Source: Flavobacterium circumlabens | GTDB taxonomy: Bacteria; Bacteroidota; Bacteroidia; Flavobacteriales; Flavobacteriaceae | DNA: 64,000 bases | Direction: 5' to 3' | Assembly (NCBI RefSeq): GCF_004345565.1 | Contig: NZ_SLWA01000012.1 | Location: 62,001-126,000, forward strand | Shown: piece after piece, positions 24,714 through 34,583 of the stretch | How the letters are laid out: the number at the start of each line of letters is the position of its first letter | Position numbering within the stretch: the stretch's first letter is position 1 | Made by a program: the position numbers and the translations under genes | The notes under the pieces: model-generated | What the model was told of the DNA's origin: nothing | The model's input: only the letters and a program-made list of their open reading frames with translations | Databases searched by the model: none

Positions 24714-25400
24714 ATGGCAAATCCATTAATTAAAATAACGAACATAAAACGAGACTTTGTCCTGGGCAACGAAATTGTTTATGTATTAAAAGGTATAGAT
24801 TTAGAAATCAACAAAGGTGAATATGTAGCTTTAATGGGACCTTCAGGATCCGGAAAATCGACTTTGATGAATTTGCTTGGCTGTCTGGATACACCAACTT
24901 CCGGACATTATGTTTTAAACGGAAAAGATGTAAGCAAGATGCGTGATGATGAATTGGCCGAAATCAGAAACAAGGAAATTGGTTTCGTTTTTCAGACTTT
25001 CAATCTTTTGCCAAGAACTACCGCTTTAGACAATGTCGCTTTACCTATGATATATGCCGGACATTCTAAGTCGGAACGTGTTTTAAGGGCCACAGAAGTT
25101 CTGAAACAAGTAAATCTTGCCGACAGAATGGATCATCAGCCCAATCAGCTTTCGGGAGGACAACGACAACGTGTCGCAATTGCCCGTGCTTTGGTCAATA
25201 AACCTTCGATAATTCTGGCCGATGAACCAACAGGAAACTTAGACAGTAAGACTTCTGTAGAAATCATGAAGCTTTTTGGCGATATCCATGAACAGGGAAA
25301 TACTGTAATCTTAGTAACACACGAAGAGGATATTGCAGCATACGCACACCGTATCATTCGTTTGCGCGATGGCCTGATCGAAAGCGACACCACAAAATAA
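24714..25400 (+). CDS. MacB/LolD-type ABC transporter ATPase
   Basis: The 228-residue ATPase has Walker A GPSGSGKST, the Q-loop FVFQTFNLLP, signature LSGGQRQRVAIARAL, Walker B IILADEPTGNLDS and the H-loop VTHEEDIA. It belongs to the type VII family that powers MacB-like efflux or LolCDE-like lipoprotein release. No permease gene is adjacent, so its membrane partner must be encoded elsewhere and the substrate cannot be read. Confidence 0.93.
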   Translation: MANPLIKITNIKRDFVLGNEIVYVLKGIDLEINKGEYVALMGPSGSGKSTLMNLLGCLDTPTSGHYVLNGKDVSKMRDDELAEIRNKEIGFVFQTFNLLPRTTALDNVALPMIYAGHSKSERVLRATEVLKQVNLADRMDHQPNQLSGGQRQRVAIARALVNKPSIILADEPTGNLDSKTSVEIMKLFGDIHEQGNTVILVTHEEDIAAYAHRIIRLRDGLIESDTTK

Positions 25401-25439
25401 TTTCTAAATAGTTGAAACCTTTATTTGTTGAACCGTTTA

Positions 25440-25543
25440 ATAGGGAAAGAGAAAAACTTTACTCCTCAGAAACTTAGAAGCCAAGCATCTTATAAAAAAA
25501 GCTTAGTTCCTCAGAAAATTAGAAACTTAGCACCTCAAAAAAA
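25440..25543. repeat. CTTAG-word repeat before the adenosyltransferase gene
   Basis: The gap holds TCCTCAGAAACTTAGAAGCC, AGCTTAGTTCCTCAGAAA and ATTAGAAACTTAGCACCTCA. These are direct copies of the CTTAG/CCTCAG words seen as inverted arms elsewhere; here no full dyad forms. Confidence 0.7.
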
Positions 25544-26113
25544 ATGAAAGTATATACCAAAACCGGAGATAAAGGAACAACTGCTCTCTTTGGAGGCGAC
25601 CGCGTTCCTAAAGACCACATCAGAATTGACAGTTATGGAACTGTTGATGAACTCAACTCTTATATAGGACTCATTCGTGATCAGGAAATCGATTCCCATT
25701 ATAAAACCATTTTAATCGAAATTCAGGATCGCTTATTTACTGTGGGCGCCATTTTGGCAACTCCGGCAGAAAAAGAAGTCCTCAAAAATGGAGAACTCCG
25801 ATTGAAAAATCTGGGAATTATCGATACGGATATTGAATTATTGGAAAATGAGATTGATACTATGGAAGAAAGCCTTCCGCAAATGACGCATTTTGTTTTA
25901 CCGGGAGGGCATCCTACCGTGTCACATTGTCATATTGCGAGATGTATTTGTCGCCGCGCAGAGCGTTTGGCAGTGCATTTAAGCCATAATGAACAGGTTC
26001 CCGAAATTGCAATACAGTACTTAAACCGACTTTCTGACTACCTTTTTGTCTTGGCACGGAAGTTGTCCTCTGACTTAAAAGCGGATGAGGTGAAATGGAT
26101 TCCGAGAAAGTAA
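25544..26113 (+). CDS. PduO-type ATP:cob(I)alamin adenosyltransferase
   Basis: The 189-residue protein has the PduO N-terminal ATP loop KVYTKTGDKGTTALFGGDRV, the segment RIDSYGTVDELNSYIGL, and the C-terminal CRRAERLAV and QYLNRLSDYLFVLARK that form the trimer active site. It makes adenosylcobalamin, the cofactor of methylmalonyl-CoA mutase; the mutase chaperone MeaB is encoded at 46178. No other cobalamin gene is close. Confidence 0.95.
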   Translation: MKVYTKTGDKGTTALFGGDRVPKDHIRIDSYGTVDELNSYIGLIRDQEIDSHYKTILIEIQDRLFTVGAILATPAEKEVLKNGELRLKNLGIIDTDIELLENEIDTMEESLPQMTHFVLPGGHPTVSHCHIARCICRRAERLAVHLSHNEQVPEIAIQYLNRLSDYLFVLARKLSSDLKADEVKWIPRK

Positions 26114-26260
26114 TTTTCTGCAAATTCCAATTTTCCAAATCCTAAATTCCAAAGAAATAATTTAAAAATTCTGCGAATTTAAATAATAACAGAAAGTTCA
26201 AATATTGGAAATTTCAGGTTCCTTTTGTGGGATTTGGAATTTATTTTTTGGAATTTCAGG
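26114..26260. repeat. AAATTCCAA-word inverted repeat
   Basis: The left arm carries CAAATTCCAATTTTCCAAAT and CCTAAATTCCAAAG; the right arm carries ATATTGGAAATTTC and GGGATTTGGAATTT. Together they form an imperfect long dyad between two plus-strand genes. Confidence 0.75.
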
Positions 26261-26300
26261 GAGACGTTCTTAAATTTTCTTAAAATAAATCAAAATTTAC

Positions 26301-26330
26301 TTGTCTTTTTCAGTAAAAAATTTATTTTTG
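26301..26330 (+). promoter_or_regulatory. Promoter of the DUF2795-secA unit
   Basis: TTG at 26301 and TATTTTTG at 26323-26330 are separated by 19 bases, a good match to the Bacteroidota TTG/TAnnTTTG promoter. The ATG is at 26352. Confidence 0.75.
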
Positions 26331-26351
26331 CACAAACTAAACAGATAACAG

Positions 26352-26573
26352 ATGTATTGGACATTAGAATTAGCATCTTATTTAAGTGATGCGCCATGGC
26401 CTGCTAACAAAGATGAACTTATAGACTACGCCATTAGAGCTGGTGCTCCATTAGAAGTAGTAGAAAACCTTCAGTCTATCGAAGATGAAGGAGAGATATA
26501 TGAATCAATGGAAGAAATTTGGCCTGATTATCCAACAGACGAAGATTATCTTTGGAATGAGGATGAATATTAA
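26352..26573 (+). CDS. DUF2795 small acidic protein
   Basis: The 73-residue protein begins MYWTLELASYLSDAPWPANK and contains IDYAIRAGAPLEVVENLQSI, matching the DUF2795 helical pattern. It ends in a strongly acidic tail (PDYPTDEDYLWNEDEY). It regularly precedes secA in flavobacteria, as here, but no function is known. A hairpin lies between it and secA and would reduce read-through. Confidence 0.85.
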   Translation: MYWTLELASYLSDAPWPANKDELIDYAIRAGAPLEVVENLQSIEDEGEIYESMEEIWPDYPTDEDYLWNEDEY

Positions 26574-26588
26574 AAAATAAACCAAAGG

Positions 26589-26618
26589 AAAAAGTCTCAT
26601 CACAGAGGCTTTTTTTTT
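26589..26618 (+). terminator. Terminator or attenuator between DUF2795 and secA
   Basis: AAAAAGTCTC (26589-26598) pairs with GAGGCTTTTT (26605-26614) with one G-U pair and a 6-base loop, followed by T residues. Since secA follows 45 bases on, it may be a partial terminator. Confidence 0.75.
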
Positions 26619-26662
26619 GGTTCTAAATACAACATTTACATAAAATAGAAATACAATTAATC

Positions 26663-29600
26663 ATGAGTTTCATAAACAGTATTATTAAAGTCTTTGTAGG
26701 TGATAAATCACAGAAAGATGTCAAAGCTTTACAGCCGTATTTAAATAAAATTAAAACATTCGAAACCAGCTTAATGAGTTTGTCTCACGACGAATTGAGA
26801 GCCAGAACCGCATATTTTAAAGAAAAAATAAAAGAAGCCAGAGCTGACAAAGATGCTAAAATTGTTTCGCTTAAAGCGGAAGTTGAAAACATCGAAGACA
26901 TTGACAAAAGAGAAGATCTTTATGATGCTATTGATGCTCTTGAAAAAGAAGCCTATGAAATCTCGGAGAAAACTTTATTAGAAATTCTTCCTGAAGCATT
27001 TTCTGTTGTTAAAGAAACTGCACGTCGTTTTAAAGACAATTCTTTTATCGAAGTAACTGCAACTCCAAAAGACAGAGAATTTTCCGCAAACAAAACTTAT
27101 ATCACTATTGACGGCGATAAAGCAGTCTGGGCTAATAAATGGAATGCTGCCGGTAAGGAAATTACCTGGGATATGATTCATTATGATGTTCAGTTAATCG
27201 GCGGAATGGTTTTGCATGAAGGTAAAGTCGCCGAAATGCAAACGGGTGAAGGTAAAACGTTGGTGGCTACACTTCCCCTTTACTTAAACGCTTTAACCGG
27301 AAACGGAGTGCACCTGGTAACAGTAAATGATTATTTGGCAAAACGTGATAGTACCTGGAAAGCACCATTATTCGAATTTCACGGCTTAAGTGTGGATTGT
27401 ATTGACAATCACCAGCCAAGTACAGAGCAAAGAAAAAAAGCATACGACGCTGATATCACTTACGGGACCAACAACGAATTTGGTTTTGACTACTTAAGAG
27501 ATAATATGGCGCATTCGCCAAGCGATTTAGTACAGAGAAAACACAATTATGCGATTGTCGATGAGGTCGATTCGGTATTGATTGATGATGCAAGAACACC
27601 GCTTATTATTTCAGGACCGGTTCCTCAGGGAGACCGTCATGAATTTAATGAATTGAAACCAAAAATCGAAAACCTGGTGGCGCAACAACGTCAGCTGGCA
27701 AACGGATTTTTGTCTGAAGCAAAAAGATTAATCAAAGAAGGAAACACTAAAGAAGGTGGTTTCTTATTGTTAAGAGCTTACAGAAGTTTACCAAGAAATA
27801 AAGCATTAATTAAATTTTTGAGTGAAGAAGGCGTTAAACAATTACTTCAAAAAACCGAAAATCAATACATGCAGGATAACAATCGCGAAATGCATAAAGT
27901 CGATGAGGCTTTGTATTTTGTAATTGAAGAAAAAAACAATCAGGTTGAACTTACTGATAACGGTATCCAATACCTTTCAGGAGATACAGACGCTGACTTT
28001 TTTGTACTTCCGGATATTGGAACTGAAATTGCTGCTATCGAAAGACAAAAATTAGACAAAGATTCTGAAGCGGAAGCAAGAGAAAGATTATTCCAGGATT
28101 TCGGCGTAAAAAGCGAGCGTATTCATACTTTAACACAACTTTTAAAAGCCTATGCTTTATTTGAAAAAGATGTGGAGTATGTGATCATGGACAACAAAAT
28201 TATGATTGTCGATGAGCAAACCGGTCGTATCATGGATGGCCGTCGTTATTCTGACGGTTTACACCAGGCGATTGAAGCGAAAGAAAATGTAAAAATCGAA
28301 GCTGCTACACAAACATTTGCAACTGTTACTTTACAGAATTATTTCAGAATGTACAGCAAATTGGGTGGTATGACGGGTACAGCGGTTACAGAAGCCGGAG
28401 AGTTATGGCAGATTTATAAACTGGATGTTGTTGAAATTCCAACTAACCGTCCAATGTCAAGACAAGACAAAGAAGATTATATCTACAAAACGACACGTGA
28501 GAAATTCAACGCTGTAATTGAAGATGTAACGGAATTATCGAATGCAGGAAGACCGGTATTAATTGGAACAACTTCTGTAGAGATTTCAGAATTATTAAGC
28601 CGAATGTTGAAAATGAGAGGCGTTACACATAACGTCTTGAATGCGAAAATGCACAAACAAGAGGCACAGATTGTTGAAGAAGCAGGTAAAGCCGGAGTGG
28701 TAACCATTGCAACAAACATGGCTGGTCGTGGTACCGATATTAAATTATCCCCGGAAGTAAAAGCTGCCGGAGGTTTAGCAATCATAGGTACAGAGCGTCA
28801 TGATTCCCGTCGTGTAGACAGGCAGTTACGTGGTCGTGCAGGACGTCAGGGAGATCCGGGAAGTTCACAGTTTTATGTTTCTCTTGAAGACAACCTAATG
28901 CGTTTATTTGGTTCTGAAAGAGTAGCTAAAGTAATGGACAGAATGGGATTACAGGAAGGTGAAGTTATTCAGCATTCTATGATGACCAAATCTATCGAAC
29001 GTGCTCAGAAAAAAGTAGAAGAAAACAACTTTGGTGTTCGTAAACGTTTATTAGAATATGATGATGTTATGAACTCCCAACGTGAAGTAGTATACAAACG
29101 TCGCCGTCACGCCTTGTTTGGGGAGCGTCTGAAACTGGATATTGCCAACATGCTTTATGATACTTGCGAATTAATTGTAAGCCAAAACAAAGCTGCAAAT
29201 GATTTTAAAACATTTGATTTTGATTTAATTCGTTATTTCGGAATTACTTCTCCAATTTCTGAAGCTGATTTTACGAAATTAACTGATATTGAAATTACAG
29301 GGAAAGTATACAAAGAAGCTTTGGCATTCTATACAGAGAAAACAGAAAGAAGCGCAAGAGAAGCTTTCCCAATCATCAAAGGAGTTTACGAAGAACCAAA
29401 CAACCATTTTGAGCGTATTGTAGTTCCGTTTACAGATGGAATCAAAACACTGAACGTTGTTACTGACCTGAAAAAAGCTTACGATAGCGAAGGAGCGCAA
29501 TTAATTGCTGATTTCGAGAAAAACATCACTCTTTCTATTATTGATGAGGCCTGGAAAAAACACTTACGTAAAATGGACGAATTGAAACAATCCGTTCAGT

Positions 29601-30007
29601 TAGCCGTTCACGAACAAAAAGATCCATTGCTCATCTACAAATTAGAAGCTTTTAATTTGTTCAGAGGAATGTTAGACAACGTAAACAAAGAGGTTATTTC
29701 ATTCCTATTCAAAGGTGATCTACCAGCTCAGAACGTTCCTGAAATTCACGAAGCAAAAGAAGTTCGTCAAAAAGAAAACTTCAAATTAAGCAAAGACGAA
29801 ATTGTAAACAGTGAAGACATCAACCGCGAAGCCGGAGAAACGCAACAACGTCAGGTTACGGAAACCATTGTGAGAGATATGCCAAAAATCAACCGTAATG
29901 ATACTGTAACAGTTCAGGAAGTTGCCACTGGTAAAACAGAAACAATGAAATTCAAAAAAGCAGAAACATTATTAGCTTCAGGAACCTGGGTTCTTGTTAA
30001 AGAATAA
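26663..30007 (+). CDS. secA: Preprotein translocase ATPase SecA
   Basis: The 1114-residue motor has Walker A MQTGEGKTLVA, the helicase II motif VDEVDSVLID, TNNEFGFDYLRDNM in the preprotein cross-linking region, and the DEAD-motor 2 segments TNMAGRGTDIKL and RQLRGRAGRQGDPG. It drives unfolded preproteins through SecYEG. It is about 200 residues longer than enterobacterial SecA, partly because of an insertion after the Walker B region (about residues 330-440), usual in this phylum. The C-terminal zinc knuckle for SecB is absent; the chain ends GTWVLVKE. Confidence 0.98.
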   Translation: MSFINSIIKVFVGDKSQKDVKALQPYLNKIKTFETSLMSLSHDELRARTAYFKEKIKEARADKDAKIVSLKAEVENIEDIDKREDLYDAIDALEKEAYEISEKTLLEILPEAFSVVKETARRFKDNSFIEVTATPKDREFSANKTYITIDGDKAVWANKWNAAGKEITWDMIHYDVQLIGGMVLHEGKVAEMQTGEGKTLVATLPLYLNALTGNGVHLVTVNDYLAKRDSTWKAPLFEFHGLSVDCIDNHQPSTEQRKKAYDADITYGTNNEFGFDYLRDNMAHSPSDLVQRKHNYAIVDEVDSVLIDDARTPLIISGPVPQGDRHEFNELKPKIENLVAQQRQLANGFLSEAKRLIKEGNTKEGGFLLLRAYRSLPRNKALIKFLSEEGVKQLLQKTENQYMQDNNREMHKVDEALYFVIEEKNNQVELTDNGIQYLSGDTDADFFVLPDIGTEIAAIERQKLDKDSEAEARERLFQDFGVKSERIHTLTQLLKAYALFEKDVEYVIMDNKIMIVDEQTGRIMDGRRYSDGLHQAIEAKENVKIEAATQTFATVTLQNYFRMYSKLGGMTGTAVTEAGELWQIYKLDVVEIPTNRPMSRQDKEDYIYKTTREKFNAVIEDVTELSNAGRPVLIGTTSVEISELLSRMLKMRGVTHNVLNAKMHKQEAQIVEEAGKAGVVTIATNMAGRGTDIKLSPEVKAAGGLAIIGTERHDSRRVDRQLRGRAGRQGDPGSSQFYVSLEDNLMRLFGSERVAKVMDRMGLQEGEVIQHSMMTKSIERAQKKVEENNFGVRKRLLEYDDVMNSQREVVYKRRRHALFGERLKLDIANMLYDTCELIVSQNKAANDFKTFDFDLIRYFGITSPISEADFTKLTDIEITGKVYKEALAFYTEKTERSAREAFPIIKGVYEEPNNHFERIVVPFTDGIKTLNVVTDLKKAYDSEGAQLIADFEKNITLSIIDEAWKKHLRKMDELKQSVQLAVHEQKDPLLIYKLEAFNLFRGMLDNVNKEVISFLFKGDLPAQNVPEIHEAKEVRQKENFKLSKDEIVNSEDINREAGETQQRQVTETIVRDMPKINRNDTVTVQEVATGKTETMKFKKAETLLASGTWVLVKE

Positions 30008-30080
30008 GTCACCGTATTCAGGTGTCAGTCTCAGTATTCAGTTTTACACTCAGACTGAATAATGAGACTGCGACTAAAAA
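30008..30080. repeat. CAGTCTCAG/GACTGAG-word repeat after secA
   Basis: CAGTCTCAGTATTCAGTTTT on the left is mirrored by ACTCAGACTGAATAATGAGACTG on the right over about 60 bases. It is the same family as at 13716 and 62190. Confidence 0.7.
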
Positions 30081-30084
30081 ACTT

Positions 30085-30116
30085 AAATCCGACAGGTTTC
30101 TAAACCTGTCGGGTTT
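30085..30116 (+). terminator. CCGACAGG-type terminator after secA
   Basis: AAATCCGACAGGTTT (30085-30099) pairs with AAACCTGTCGGGTTT (30102-30116), with one G-U pair. The stem core CCCGACAG recurs in the terminator at 51695-51729. Confidence 0.8.
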
Positions 30117-30205
30117 ATCATTTCTAAAATACCCATTACAAATGTAGGTGGGGATTTTTTTTTAGAAAAAGTTCAAAAATTATTCATTGTAAAACGAATA
30201 AGATG

Positions 30206-30213
30206 TATTTTTG
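30206..30213 (+). promoter_or_regulatory. Promoter -7 element of the Cys-protein/TBDR operon
   Basis: TATTTTTG matches TAnnTTTG and lies 24 bases before the TTG start at 30238. A TTG at 30187-30189 could serve as the -33 element with a 16-base spacer. Confidence 0.65.
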
Positions 30214-30237
30214 CGGTCGTAACAACGAAATCAGCCC

Positions 30238-30615
30238 TTGAAGAAGTTTTTTATCATACTACTTTCCTTTATGCTTTTAGTGCCATCATTTGGCAGTTTC
30301 TTTGTTTATACCTCATTCAAATTAAATCAGGACGAAATTTCAAAAACCATTTGCGTACAGCGTAAAATGATCTTTAATTCCTGTAACGGCCGATGTGAAC
30401 TTCAAAAAAGTTTAAAAAAATACGCCGACAACGAAAAGAAAATGCAAAACAATCTAAAAGAAAAAGTAGAGATTGTTTACATTCAAAATACACCTACAGC
30501 TAATTTCAAATTAGTAACACCAATCGAATCAGCATTAGCACTTTTTGCCTCTTTCACAGAGAAACCTATTTCGGTTTCAAACAGTACTTTTCACCCTCCA
30601 TCCTATTTTATATAA
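30238..30615 (+). CDS. Small membrane-anchored Cys protein upstream of a TonB receptor
   Basis: The 125-residue product starts at TTG; this start gives a basic N-terminus (MKKFFIIL) before a single hydrophobic helix (to about residue 30). Three Cys follow, one in KTICVQRK and two in SCNGRCELQKSLKK. Small proteins with a C...CNGxC pattern often precede TonB-dependent receptor genes in Bacteroidota, and metal binding is a reasonable but unproved guess. It is 98 bases upstream of the receptor gene and seems to head the operon. Confidence 0.7.
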   Translation: MKKFFIILLSFMLLVPSFGSFFVYTSFKLNQDEISKTICVQRKMIFNSCNGRCELQKSLKKYADNEKKMQNNLKEKVEIVYIQNTPTANFKLVTPIESALALFASFTEKPISVSNSTFHPPSYFI

Positions 30616-30713
30616 ATTTTTAGCTACTCTTTTCAATTTATAACTGAAAAGATTTTTTCTTGTCTTAACATCAGGAAAATCACATGTTACTTTTAAAATT
30701 TATATAATTTAAA

Positions 30714-32873
30714 ATGAAAAAAATATACTTTACCCTACTCATCCTAGGGCAATGTGTTCTTGCACAAAATAAAACGGAACAAGACACAACAAAATCTCAG
30801 GAACTGGAAAACGTCTTTATAACTGCCAACCGAACTGCAACTTTACGTAAGGAAACACCAGTCGCCATTAGTAAAATAACCGCGAAAACGATCAATGAAA
30901 CCAAAGCAACGGCAGTTTACGAGATCATCAACAAAACGCCGGGGGTTTTAATGGTTAATTTAGGAAACGAGCAGCACATGATGTCGATTCGCCAGCCGAT
31001 GACCACCAATGCTTATTATTTATATCTGGAGGACGGCTTACCCATTCGTCCAATGGGAATCTTCAATCATAATGCTTTATTAGAAATCAATCAGTTTAAT
31101 TTGCAAAGCATTGAAGTGGTAAAAGGCCCCGTTTCTTCATTGTACGGACCGGAAGCGGTAGGCGGAACCATCAATTTAATTTCGTTAAAGCCACCTGTGG
31201 ATCCGGAATTTAAATTCGGGGTTCAGGCTGACAATTATGGCTACAGAAGATTTCAGGCTGCCGGAGGTGCCACAATTGGAAAAGTTGGTTTTCATATTGC
31301 CGGAATTTCAAGCCTTCAGGAAAATGGCTGGATGACGTATTCGGATTATAACAAAGACAACCTGAATGCCCGAATCGATTATAACATATCTCCTTCTACC
31401 CGACTGATCAGCAACACGATGTACGGTAAATACTATTCCGACATGAGCGGGAGTGTTAATGAAGATGCCTTCAACAACAGAACCTACAAAAGCAGTTCCG
31501 ATTTTACCTATCGAAAATCTGACGCTTTAAGAACGCGATTGACACTCGAACACGACTGGAATGACAAATCAAGCAGTTACATTACCGCTTATTTGCGAGA
31601 TAACAAATTAGGCCAGAATCCTTCTTACGGAATCCGATGGAGTCCAACCGTAAATCCGACAACAGCCAAAGGAGAAGTAAATTCGAACAACTTTAAAAGT
31701 TACGGCGCTATTGGGCAGCATACTCAAAAGTTCGATTTCCTGAATACTAAAATTGTTGCAGGTGCTTTATACGATTATTCTCCCGTAACCTATTGGTCGT
31801 ACGTCATTGACTTAAAAGCCAACCTAAACCCGGGAGAAGCAGGGAAACAAACGGTAGCTTCTTATGAGATTATTGCAGAACATCCGGATTCGAAACTGGC
31901 GGATTATACTGCAGATATTTTTAATACAGCGGGATATGCTCAAATAAGCATCAATCCATTCGAAAAATTTATCCTTACTCTTGGCGGCCGGTACGATAAT
32001 ATGAAAGTGAACTACGACAATGCACTGGATCTTTCTTCCGGAAGCAAAGTGTATGACAAAGCGACTTTTAAGGTTGGTGCCAATTATAATCCGTTTGAAT
32101 ATGCCGGTTTTTATGGTAACTATTCACAAGGTTTTGCACCTCCCGGAATTACTTCAATCTTCAGGACTAAACCCGGAACCGGAGGAACAACGGGTGTTCC
32201 TGCTGATTTCTACTATAATCTGGAACCCGCAACATTCAATAATTACGAAATTGGAGGCTGGTTTTCTTTCTTAGAAAACAAATTAAACTTCGATTATGCT
32301 TTGTATTATATGGAAGGCAAAAATGAATTATTAAACATCAAACTGGCAGACAACTCAACCGATTATCGTTCCGCCGGAGAAACGCGTCATAAAGGAATCG
32401 AGTTTGGTGCTTCTTACCGTCCATCAAAACAATTCAATATTCGTTTTGGCGGGACTTATGCACAACACACTTATATCGATTTTAAGCTCTCTGATAAACC
32501 AAGCGACCCGGTTCAGGATTTAAACGGAAAAGAAATGCCCGCAGCCCCAAAATGGTCCGGAAATTCTGAGGTGAGTTATTACCCGGACTGGCTTCCTGAT
32601 TTAAGGGCTTCGGTCGAATGGCAGCTCGTGGGCAGTTATTATCAGGATCAGATCAATACCATAAAATATGGCGGATACAATTTGTTCAACGCCAGAATTG
32701 GTTATCAGTGGAAAAAAATTGAGATCTACGGAAACGTACTGAATCTTACCGATAAATTATACGCCTACAATGTTTCAAGAGCCAATACCACAAACGCTCA
32801 GCCTACTTACACAGCCGCTGCGCCAAGAACTTTTGTCTTTGGAATTCAATATAATTTTTCACTAAAAAAGTAA
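30714..32873 (+). CDS. TonB-dependent outer-membrane receptor
   Basis: The 719-residue protein has a signal peptide (MKKIYFTLLILGQCVLAQ), a plug domain (about 30-155, LENVFITANRTATLRK to GPEAVGGTINLISL) and a 22-strand barrel to the C-terminus (FVFGIQYNFSLKK). It lacks the CarboxypepD-like N-terminal domain of SusC proteins, so it is of the siderophore/metal type. The PepSY protein downstream and Cys protein upstream support iron, heme or copper uptake; the ligand is not readable from sequence. Confidence 0.93.
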   Translation: MKKIYFTLLILGQCVLAQNKTEQDTTKSQELENVFITANRTATLRKETPVAISKITAKTINETKATAVYEIINKTPGVLMVNLGNEQHMMSIRQPMTTNAYYLYLEDGLPIRPMGIFNHNALLEINQFNLQSIEVVKGPVSSLYGPEAVGGTINLISLKPPVDPEFKFGVQADNYGYRRFQAAGGATIGKVGFHIAGISSLQENGWMTYSDYNKDNLNARIDYNISPSTRLISNTMYGKYYSDMSGSVNEDAFNNRTYKSSSDFTYRKSDALRTRLTLEHDWNDKSSSYITAYLRDNKLGQNPSYGIRWSPTVNPTTAKGEVNSNNFKSYGAIGQHTQKFDFLNTKIVAGALYDYSPVTYWSYVIDLKANLNPGEAGKQTVASYEIIAEHPDSKLADYTADIFNTAGYAQISINPFEKFILTLGGRYDNMKVNYDNALDLSSGSKVYDKATFKVGANYNPFEYAGFYGNYSQGFAPPGITSIFRTKPGTGGTTGVPADFYYNLEPATFNNYEIGGWFSFLENKLNFDYALYYMEGKNELLNIKLADNSTDYRSAGETRHKGIEFGASYRPSKQFNIRFGGTYAQHTYIDFKLSDKPSDPVQDLNGKEMPAAPKWSGNSEVSYYPDWLPDLRASVEWQLVGSYYQDQINTIKYGGYNLFNARIGYQWKKIEIYGNVLNLTDKLYAYNVSRANTTNAQPTYTAAAPRTFVFGIQYNFSLKK

Positions 32874-32885
32874 TCTAACATTTTT

Positions 32886-32954
32886 GCCACAGATTGAAAT
32901 GATTAACATTGATTAGAATGCTAATCAAAATAAAAAATCCTTTAAATCTGTGGC
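32886..32954. repeat. Inverted repeat GCCACAGATT/AATCTGTGGC
   Basis: Perfect 10-bp arms (32886-32895 and 32945-32954) enclose GATTAG/CTAATC (32911-32916 and 32921-32926). It lies inside the receptor-PepSY operon and could attenuate or process the transcript. Confidence 0.75.
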
Positions 32955-32978
32955 TAAAAAAAATATCAGAAGCTAATT

Positions 32979-34583
32979 ATGAGTAAAGAAATAAATAAAA
33001 AATCTTCGAAAAAGAAAGATTCCAAATTCATCAGGAAAGTCAAACAGCACATGTACAAATGGCATCGTGTTATCGGATTAATTACCATTGTTCCGGTACT
33101 ATTCTGGACATTATCGGGTTTGATGCATCCCTTTATGGCGCATTTTTTTAAGCCCGAAATTGCACATGACAAACTCGAACAGCAAGTAATCGATAAAAAT
33201 CAGCTGCATTTTTCGATTCAGGAGGTGTTAAGGAGAAACAGCATTAATGATTTCAAAAATTTCCGTATTGTTTCTTTTAATAATACGACTTTCTATCAGG
33301 TAAAAATGATTCCGGGAGATTTGTTGTATTTTGATACCTCAAATGCTAAAAAGCTCGAAAACGGAGACCAGAAATATGCTGAATGGCTTTCGCGTTATTT
33401 TCTCGACGATCAGAAAAGTCCCGTACAAAAAAGTGAAGTCGTTACCGAATTCACTTCACAATACAAATATGTAAACCGTTATTTACCGGTTTACAAAATA
33501 ACTTTCGATCGCTCTGATGCTATGGAAGTATATGTGGAAACCTCTTCAGGCAAACTGGCCACTTATAACCCAAGTTCAAGACAGGCTTTTATCTGGTTTT
33601 TTGATACTTTTCATAACTGGTCGTTTATCGATGCGATTACAAACAATAGTATTCGAATCATTACCATGATTTTTCTATTGTCCATCATTGGATTTTCTGC
33701 CTTAAGCGGAATAGTAATCTATGGTCTGTTGTGGAAACAATTCAAAAAAACAGACAGCTTGCAACCCAAAAAAGGGCTTAGAAAATACCATCGCCAAATC
33801 GGAATCTGGGTTTCGCTTTTCACTTTGACATTTGCCTTTAGCGGAGCGTATCATGCCACCACAAAATGGGCACCCTATACATTATCGCAAATGGTTTATG
33901 AACCGACATTTTCAACCAAAGAAATTCCGTTTCCTAATAACAACTTAGATTTAGACTGGAATCGTTTTCAAAATATTGGAATCATTAGCTTAAACGACAG
34001 CACTTATTATCGTTGTCAGCTGGCAGAAAAAGAAACCAAAAAGTTCAAAAAACCAAAAGGAGATGCCAATTCTAAATGGGGCAAAAAAGAAGATCCAAAA
34101 TCAGAAGTAATTTATATCAATGCCGTGACCAACCAAATAGCGCCTAATCTGGATTTTGACTATGCGGAATTTTTGGCGTATTATTTTACAGGTGGCGCCC
34201 CAAGAGAGGCTTGTTGCGAAATGATCGAAAGTACTGATGACGAACCTCAGCCTTCTTTGGAAAACACAAAATTATTGGAATCAAAAATTGTAACTGACTT
34301 TGAAAGCAGGGAATATGGTTTTGTCAACAAAAGGTTACCGGTCATAAAACTGACTTATGACACCCCGGAAAAAACAACTTATTATATCGAGACGGCCACT
34401 TCAAGACTGGCGGCTGTTATTAAAAATTCAGATAAAGTAGAAGGTTATTCGTTTGCCATCCTGCATAAATTTTTATTTATGGACTGGGCAGGAAAAAATA
34501 TTCGCGATCTAACCATGGTTGTGGCAGCACTGACTATTTTAATTGTTAGTGTGTTGGGATTTATTCTGTTTTTGAAAAAATAG
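32979..34583 (+). CDS. PepSY-associated transmembrane protein
   Basis: The 534-residue protein has the PepSY-TM plan: a basic N-terminus with the histidine segment HMYKWHRVIGL, a first helix pair (about 28-55), PepSY-like periplasmic regions (SIQEVLRRNSINDFKNF and a second after 290), central helices (about 220-250 and 268-292) and a C-terminal helix (about 508-530). Conserved His residues suggest heme binding, as in siderophore ferric reductases. With the TonB receptor it probably handles imported metal chelate. A CC pair (REACCEMIE) lies in the second periplasmic loop. Confidence 0.9.
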   Translation: MSKEINKKSSKKKDSKFIRKVKQHMYKWHRVIGLITIVPVLFWTLSGLMHPFMAHFFKPEIAHDKLEQQVIDKNQLHFSIQEVLRRNSINDFKNFRIVSFNNTTFYQVKMIPGDLLYFDTSNAKKLENGDQKYAEWLSRYFLDDQKSPVQKSEVVTEFTSQYKYVNRYLPVYKITFDRSDAMEVYVETSSGKLATYNPSSRQAFIWFFDTFHNWSFIDAITNNSIRIITMIFLLSIIGFSALSGIVIYGLLWKQFKKTDSLQPKKGLRKYHRQIGIWVSLFTLTFAFSGAYHATTKWAPYTLSQMVYEPTFSTKEIPFPNNNLDLDWNRFQNIGIISLNDSTYYRCQLAEKETKKFKKPKGDANSKWGKKEDPKSEVIYINAVTNQIAPNLDFDYAEFLAYYFTGGAPREACCEMIESTDDEPQPSLENTKLLESKIVTDFESREYGFVNKRLPVIKLTYDTPEKTTYYIETATSRLAAVIKNSDKVEGYSFAILHKFLFMDWAGKNIRDLTMVVAALTILIVSVLGFILFLKK

